64,000 nucleotides of DNA from Paulinella micropora (lineage: Eukaryota > Cercozoa > Imbricatea > Euglyphida), in assembly GCA_009731375.1 (NCBI GenBank), contig BJOX01000318.1, forward strand, positions 151,669 through 215,668, in the 5' to 3' direction. This document shows, piece by piece, positions 60,386 to 64,000 of the stretch. The first letter of the stretch is position 1. Every line of letters starts with the position of its first letter. Both the position numbers and the translations under genes were made by a program. Under the pieces are notes generated by a model, which searched no databases, was not told the origin of the DNA, and saw nothing but the letters and a program-made list of their open reading frames with translations.

Positions 60386-61716
60386 CCCTTTATCCTTTTT
60401 TTTACGAAACTTACTACCTTTGCTTTGGGTTTCTCTCTTGGGAGGGGCAGTGTTGTGGGGTTTTTATGGGTGCGACGAGAGCTGTTAGACTTAGCGAGCT
60501 TAGGGCAAAAGCGTTTAGTGTGACCAGTCTCGCTGCAGTTATAACAAACCGCAGTGAGCCACCATTCCTTCCGTTCTGTCACTACCCCATGGGCCATCAT
60601 GCTTGCCCCCGTGCTCACCTTTTTGTTTGTACTTGCTCTTCCCACTCTTCCTTCCCTCCTCCTCTTCCTCTCCTGCTAGCAATAAAGCTGCTCCTTCTCC
60701 ATCTGCTTTATTACCATTCTTCCCTTTCTCATACTTCTTCTGTCTGTTGGTTGCCTCCCAAAGCACGTAAACCTCTCTAGCTGCCTCAACTATGTCGTTG
60801 TGCTTGGGTCGTATGGCTGGTGCCATGCGATAGTGATCAGCAAAGTATTTAGCACCATAGGCTGGGTGCGTACTCAGCTTCTCTAGCAACCGGTTTGTTG
60901 ATTCGTCTTCTTCGAACTTCTCTCCTCTTAGCCTTTCAAGCCATTCTTTCTTCAGTAGGTACCTGGTGAGCCAGGCGTCTACGTCTTCGTTCTTCCTAGG
61001 AGCTCTCTCTCTCTCTCTGAACTTCTTTTCCTCCAAATATCTTGCTGCTCCGGAAATGTGTCCGTATTTTTTCTTGACAATGCCGACTTTATCGAACGGA
61101 TCTTGAGCATTACGGCTTCTGAGATATGCGACAACTTTATAGTTAGAGAATGCAGTGGTGATTAGTAGCTGAAATAATTTACGATGATTGGCTGCAAATA
61201 TTTTTGCTCCCTCTTGTACGCTCTCTTAGTCACACTGTGTATGCTCTTCACTGCTCTCGTTTGTGCTCGTCTCGCTCTTCTCTTCGCTTTTTCTTCCCAA
61301 GCTACCTTCTGCTCAGTACTCCATTTCGCATACTCTTTCGGCTTCTATAGTGTTTTCTTCTTTGCGTCTTGTCGTCTTATGCGTGATAATGTTGATGAGG
61401 TTGATGCGTCTCCTGCTTTGTCTTCTTCCTCACTCTCTTCACTCACGTCTGGTGAATCTTCTTCAGTCGGTTCTCTTGGTTCATCTGCTTCCTCTGCTGC
61501 TCTCATACGACTTAAATCCCATCCGTATTTTTTCTTAGCAGCTACCTCATCGAGAAATGCGTCTTTTACCATGTCCCCGAGAATTGTACTGATACCGTAA
61601 GCATATTCCTCTAGCTGATAGCAAAATCCTTGAAGATGTTCTGTGACATCGTTGGACAGGTAACTTCTAGTACTGTTTAAGCCGTAATTATGATTGATTT
61701 CTATGTGCGGTAACAT
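60382..61716 (-). pseudogene. Gag-like region with CCHC zinc knuckle
   Basis: Starts MLPHIEINHNYGLNSTRSYL at 61716, interrupted by TAG 61345-61347 with coding-like sequence continuing in frame (KPKEYAKWSTEQKVAWEEKA), then a frameshift near 61205. The second half (WLTRYLLKKEWLERLRGEKF) leads to the zinc knuckle CYNCSETGHTKRFC (C-x2-C-x4-H-x4-C) at about 60550. This is the nucleic-acid-binding part of a retroelement Gag. Confidence 0.8.
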
Positions 61717-62005
61717 TTTACTAAGTCATAACTAGGAGTAACACTGTAATGGGCGGGTAATCCAAGTCAATTGTGCACGTTACGTTTTTACCATTGTGCA
61801 CCGGACCATATTATTGAGTGTCAGTTACTGCTAGTCACGCACTTAGACTAGTTAGCTCTCTTGCAGTTCAGTTCTGCGTTTATGTCTTCAGATTAAAGAT
61901 TGGCTGTGAGCAACCTGGCTTTTAACGAAGTCTCTGCGACGACGGCAAACCGCAAGTGAAAGGTACTGTAAGGTCAGTGAGTGACCGGTTTATACCTAAT
62001 CATCG
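61650..62005 (+). repeat. Right inverted repeat of the copia-type element
   Basis: Partner of 54084-54427. On minus it holds the untranslated leader and about 20 codons of the gag-like frame. Confidence 0.85.
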
Positions 62006-62429
62006 GTCATGAGCCGTTGGGATAGTGGTTCATCACAGCAATACACGAACTGGAAACAGTTCTTATCTCACGCACCCGTCTATGACGATATTGGCACTCA
62101 TGCTCCCTGAATTATTGTAGTTTTTCAGAATGTGAAGCGCTATATGCGTGCGCAAAGAGGTTTTGGCACCTTTCGGGAGGAGATTTTGAAGGGACAAGTT
62201 TGCGTGTGGAACTGGCCGCTTAGAGTTTGTACCTCGCCGTACAGGATGTGCATTCAGTCCCCATTGACTTGATTTTTAATAATATGTAAATGCAAGTCGA
62301 TATCATCTATATTGTATGGAAGGCAAACTTTCAAGTTTACTGAGTTATTAAATATACCGGATCTGTATATATTGATTTCTATCCGCATTGTTAATATACA
62401 GCGGAGTAAAAAACTTAAATTAATATATA
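62006..62429. other. Unique flank of the retroelement
   Basis: No supported gene. Confidence 0.5.
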
Positions 62430-62441
62430 TGTCACTAGTAT

Positions 62442-62473
<32 letters not shown>

Positions 62474-62725
62474 CATATGTAAAAAAAAATAATATTAAAA
62501 AAAAATTATAATTTTTTTTAAAAAAAGTATAAAAAAGTTAAGTGTATAAAAAAAGTTGAAAGTATTAATATTAAAAAAGTTCAACGTACAAAAAAAAGTT
62601 AAAGGTATAAAAAAAGTTATGTGTATAAAATAAGTTTAACGTTTTTTATAAGATAGAACTTTTTTAAAAGATATAACTTAAGGTAGAACTTTTTTATAAA
62701 AAAGAAAAAAAATTTATAATAGTTT
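62430..62725 (+). repeat. CA/TA microsatellite and A-rich GTATAAAAAAAGTTAA repeats
   Basis: Short (CA)n/(TA)n, then A runs spaced by GTATA and GTTAA for over 200 bp, similar in style to 20.63-21.06 kb. Confidence 0.8.
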
Positions 62726-63002
62726 GTGTGTTAACTTGAATGTCACCGATTATATCAATTTCCTTTTCATACTTCGGGGACTCACCCCTACGAGCGGCAC
62801 TGAGTTTTTATTGAAATAGTGATTGCGTAAAAATAATATAACCACATATTAACAAAACTGTTTTGGCTAAGGTTTTCCTGCTGCACATCAATAATATTAT
62901 TGATATTATTCTTTCTTTTCTCTTCATTTCTTGCTGTCTACTTTTATACATATCGTGACATCTAGACTCTCCACACGCCTCATGGATCAAAACACAGATA
63001 TT
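62726..63002. other. Unique spacer
   Basis: No supported gene. Confidence 0.45.
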
Positions 63003-63640
63003 ACTAGTACATACATACCATACCATGATACTGTGTGATACATGCATCCATCCATGGATCCATCCATCCATCCATCCATACATACATACATACATATATA
63101 CATACATACACACATATATGCATACACATATATGCACATATATACACATACATACATACATACATACATACATACATACTGTACATACATTCTGTACATA
63201 CATACATACAAACATACAAACACATACATACATACATGCATACATACATATAATACATACATACACATACACATATACATACATACATGCATACATACAT
63301 ACATACATACATACATACATACATACATGCATACATGCATACATACATACATACATACATACATACATACATGCATGCATGCATATGCATGCATATGCAT
63401 GGATGCATGGATGCATGCATGGATGCATGCATACATAACATACATACATACATACATACATACATAAATACATACATACATACATACATACATACATACA
63501 TACGTACATAACATAACATAACATAACATAACATAACATAACATAACATAACATAACGTACGTACGTACATACATACATACATACATACATACATACATA
63601 CATACATCATACATACATACATACATACATACATACACAC
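63003..63640 (+). repeat. (CATA)n array with an ACATA pentamer block
   Basis: CATA with GCATG and GGATCCATCC parts; ACATA pentamers at 63506-63556; ACGTACGT at 63556-63567. Confidence 0.95.
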
Positions 63641-63754
63641 AAAGCAAAGATATTTCTTCAGTAGATAACTTATATGTAAAAATACAGATAAAGTAATATA
63701 TATTGTGCATGCACATACATATGTGTTAATGTTCTGTATAAAGTACTGTTTCTG

Positions 63755-64000
63755 CATGTATGCATGTATGCATGTATGTATGTATGTATGTATTGTATGT
63801 ACGTATGTATCTATGTATCTATGTATGTATGTATGTATGTATAAGAGAAGAAGAAGAAGAAGAAGAAGAAGAAGAAGAAGAAGAAGAAGAAGAAGAAGAA
63901 GAAGAAGAAGAAGGAACAGAAGGAGGAGGAGGAGGAGGAGAAGGAGGAGGAGGAGGAGGAGGAGGAAGAGGAGAAGGGGAAGTAGGAGGAGGAGGTGAAG
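63755..64000 (+). repeat. TATG, (AAG)n and (GGA)n arrays
   Basis: TATG to 63842, AAG 63845-63913, GGA-rich to the window end. Confidence 0.95.

Larger units (their letters stand above)
54084..62005 (-). mobile_element. Decayed Ty1/copia-type retroelement with inverted ends, 3'-truncated
   Basis: On minus, order gag-like, zinc knuckle, charged linker, protease-like, integrase, reverse transcriptase is that of Ty1/copia (integrase before RT). Several frameshifts and in-frame stops (TAG 61345, TGA 57163, TAA 55520, TAG 55325) show decay. The RNase H domain and normal 3' LTR are missing: the frame ends at about 54969, just after the TRPD-containing segment. Instead the left end is an inverted copy of the right end. 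No target-site duplication is visible at 54084/62005. Confidence 0.88.

Noticed and set aside
54084-62005. DNA transposon with terminal inverted repeats
   Set aside because: The coding content is retroelement-specific (integrase then RT with a VDD box, CCHC knuckle), and the repeats contain the start of the gag-like frame.
54084-62005. DIRS-type retroelement
   Set aside because: DIRS elements have inverted ends but use a tyrosine recombinase; a DDE integrase is present here.

Overview
The window comes from a eukaryotic nuclear genome in draft assembly. It has GT-AG introns, a Ty1/copia-type retroelement, a possible SINE family and no prokaryotic gene organisation. The cysteine-rich 'CP..L..G..C.P.C..GY' repeats and PKD domains suggest a microbial eukaryote (protist or alga), but the sequence alone does not fix the lineage. 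Nine runs of N, most beside homopolymers, and single-base frameshifts in several otherwise good genes show that the consensus has indel errors, so 'broken' genes should be read with caution.

Layout. (1) 1-3.73 kb is a very GC-rich, intronless, tightly packed block: an unidentified minus-strand gene, a ribonucleotide reductase small subunit (R2) gene with two single-base frameshifts, and a truncated convergent ORF. Composition drops abruptly at about 3.73 kb. The block looks like a foreign (large DNA virus-like) insertion or a chimeric join. (2) 3.7-6.3 kb is AT-richer, with degenerate tandem repeats and an unknown minus-strand gene. (3) 6.5-10.6 kb is a huge TATC/GATA/minisatellite tract. (4) 10.6-19 kb holds a copy of the first exon of a secreted Cys-rich protein, an unknown locus, and a multi-exon minus-strand gene with coiled coil and transposase-like character. 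(5) 19-26 kb is repeat-rich, including the tRNA-SINE-like elements with GTT tails. (6) 26-41 kb is the strangest part: long tetra- and trinucleotide arrays interrupted by short non-repetitive islands. Many islands are bounded by AG...GT, recur as related copies and can be translated; one has a TPR-like motif. They look like small exons separated by microsatellite introns. (7) 41.9-47 kb contains several multi-exon genes of unknown function. (8) 48.5-51.3 kb is a minus-strand gene for a secreted protein with PKD domains and Cys-rich repeats. One of its introns is almost pure GATA/GATTA microsatellite, which independently supports the reading of region 6. (9) 51.3-53.1 kb has more SINE-like copies and a Cys-rich ORF. 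(10) 54.1-62.0 kb is a decayed copia-type element on the minus strand. It lacks its RNase H end and is bounded by 350-bp INVERTED repeats of its own 5' end. (11) 62-64 kb is AT-rich repeat and microsatellites.

No CRISPR array, rRNA, convincing tRNA gene or operon was found. The main candidate for something new is a gene architecture in which microsatellite arrays form the introns, supplying GTATGT donors and polypyrimidine-TAG acceptors, around duplicated mini-exons.
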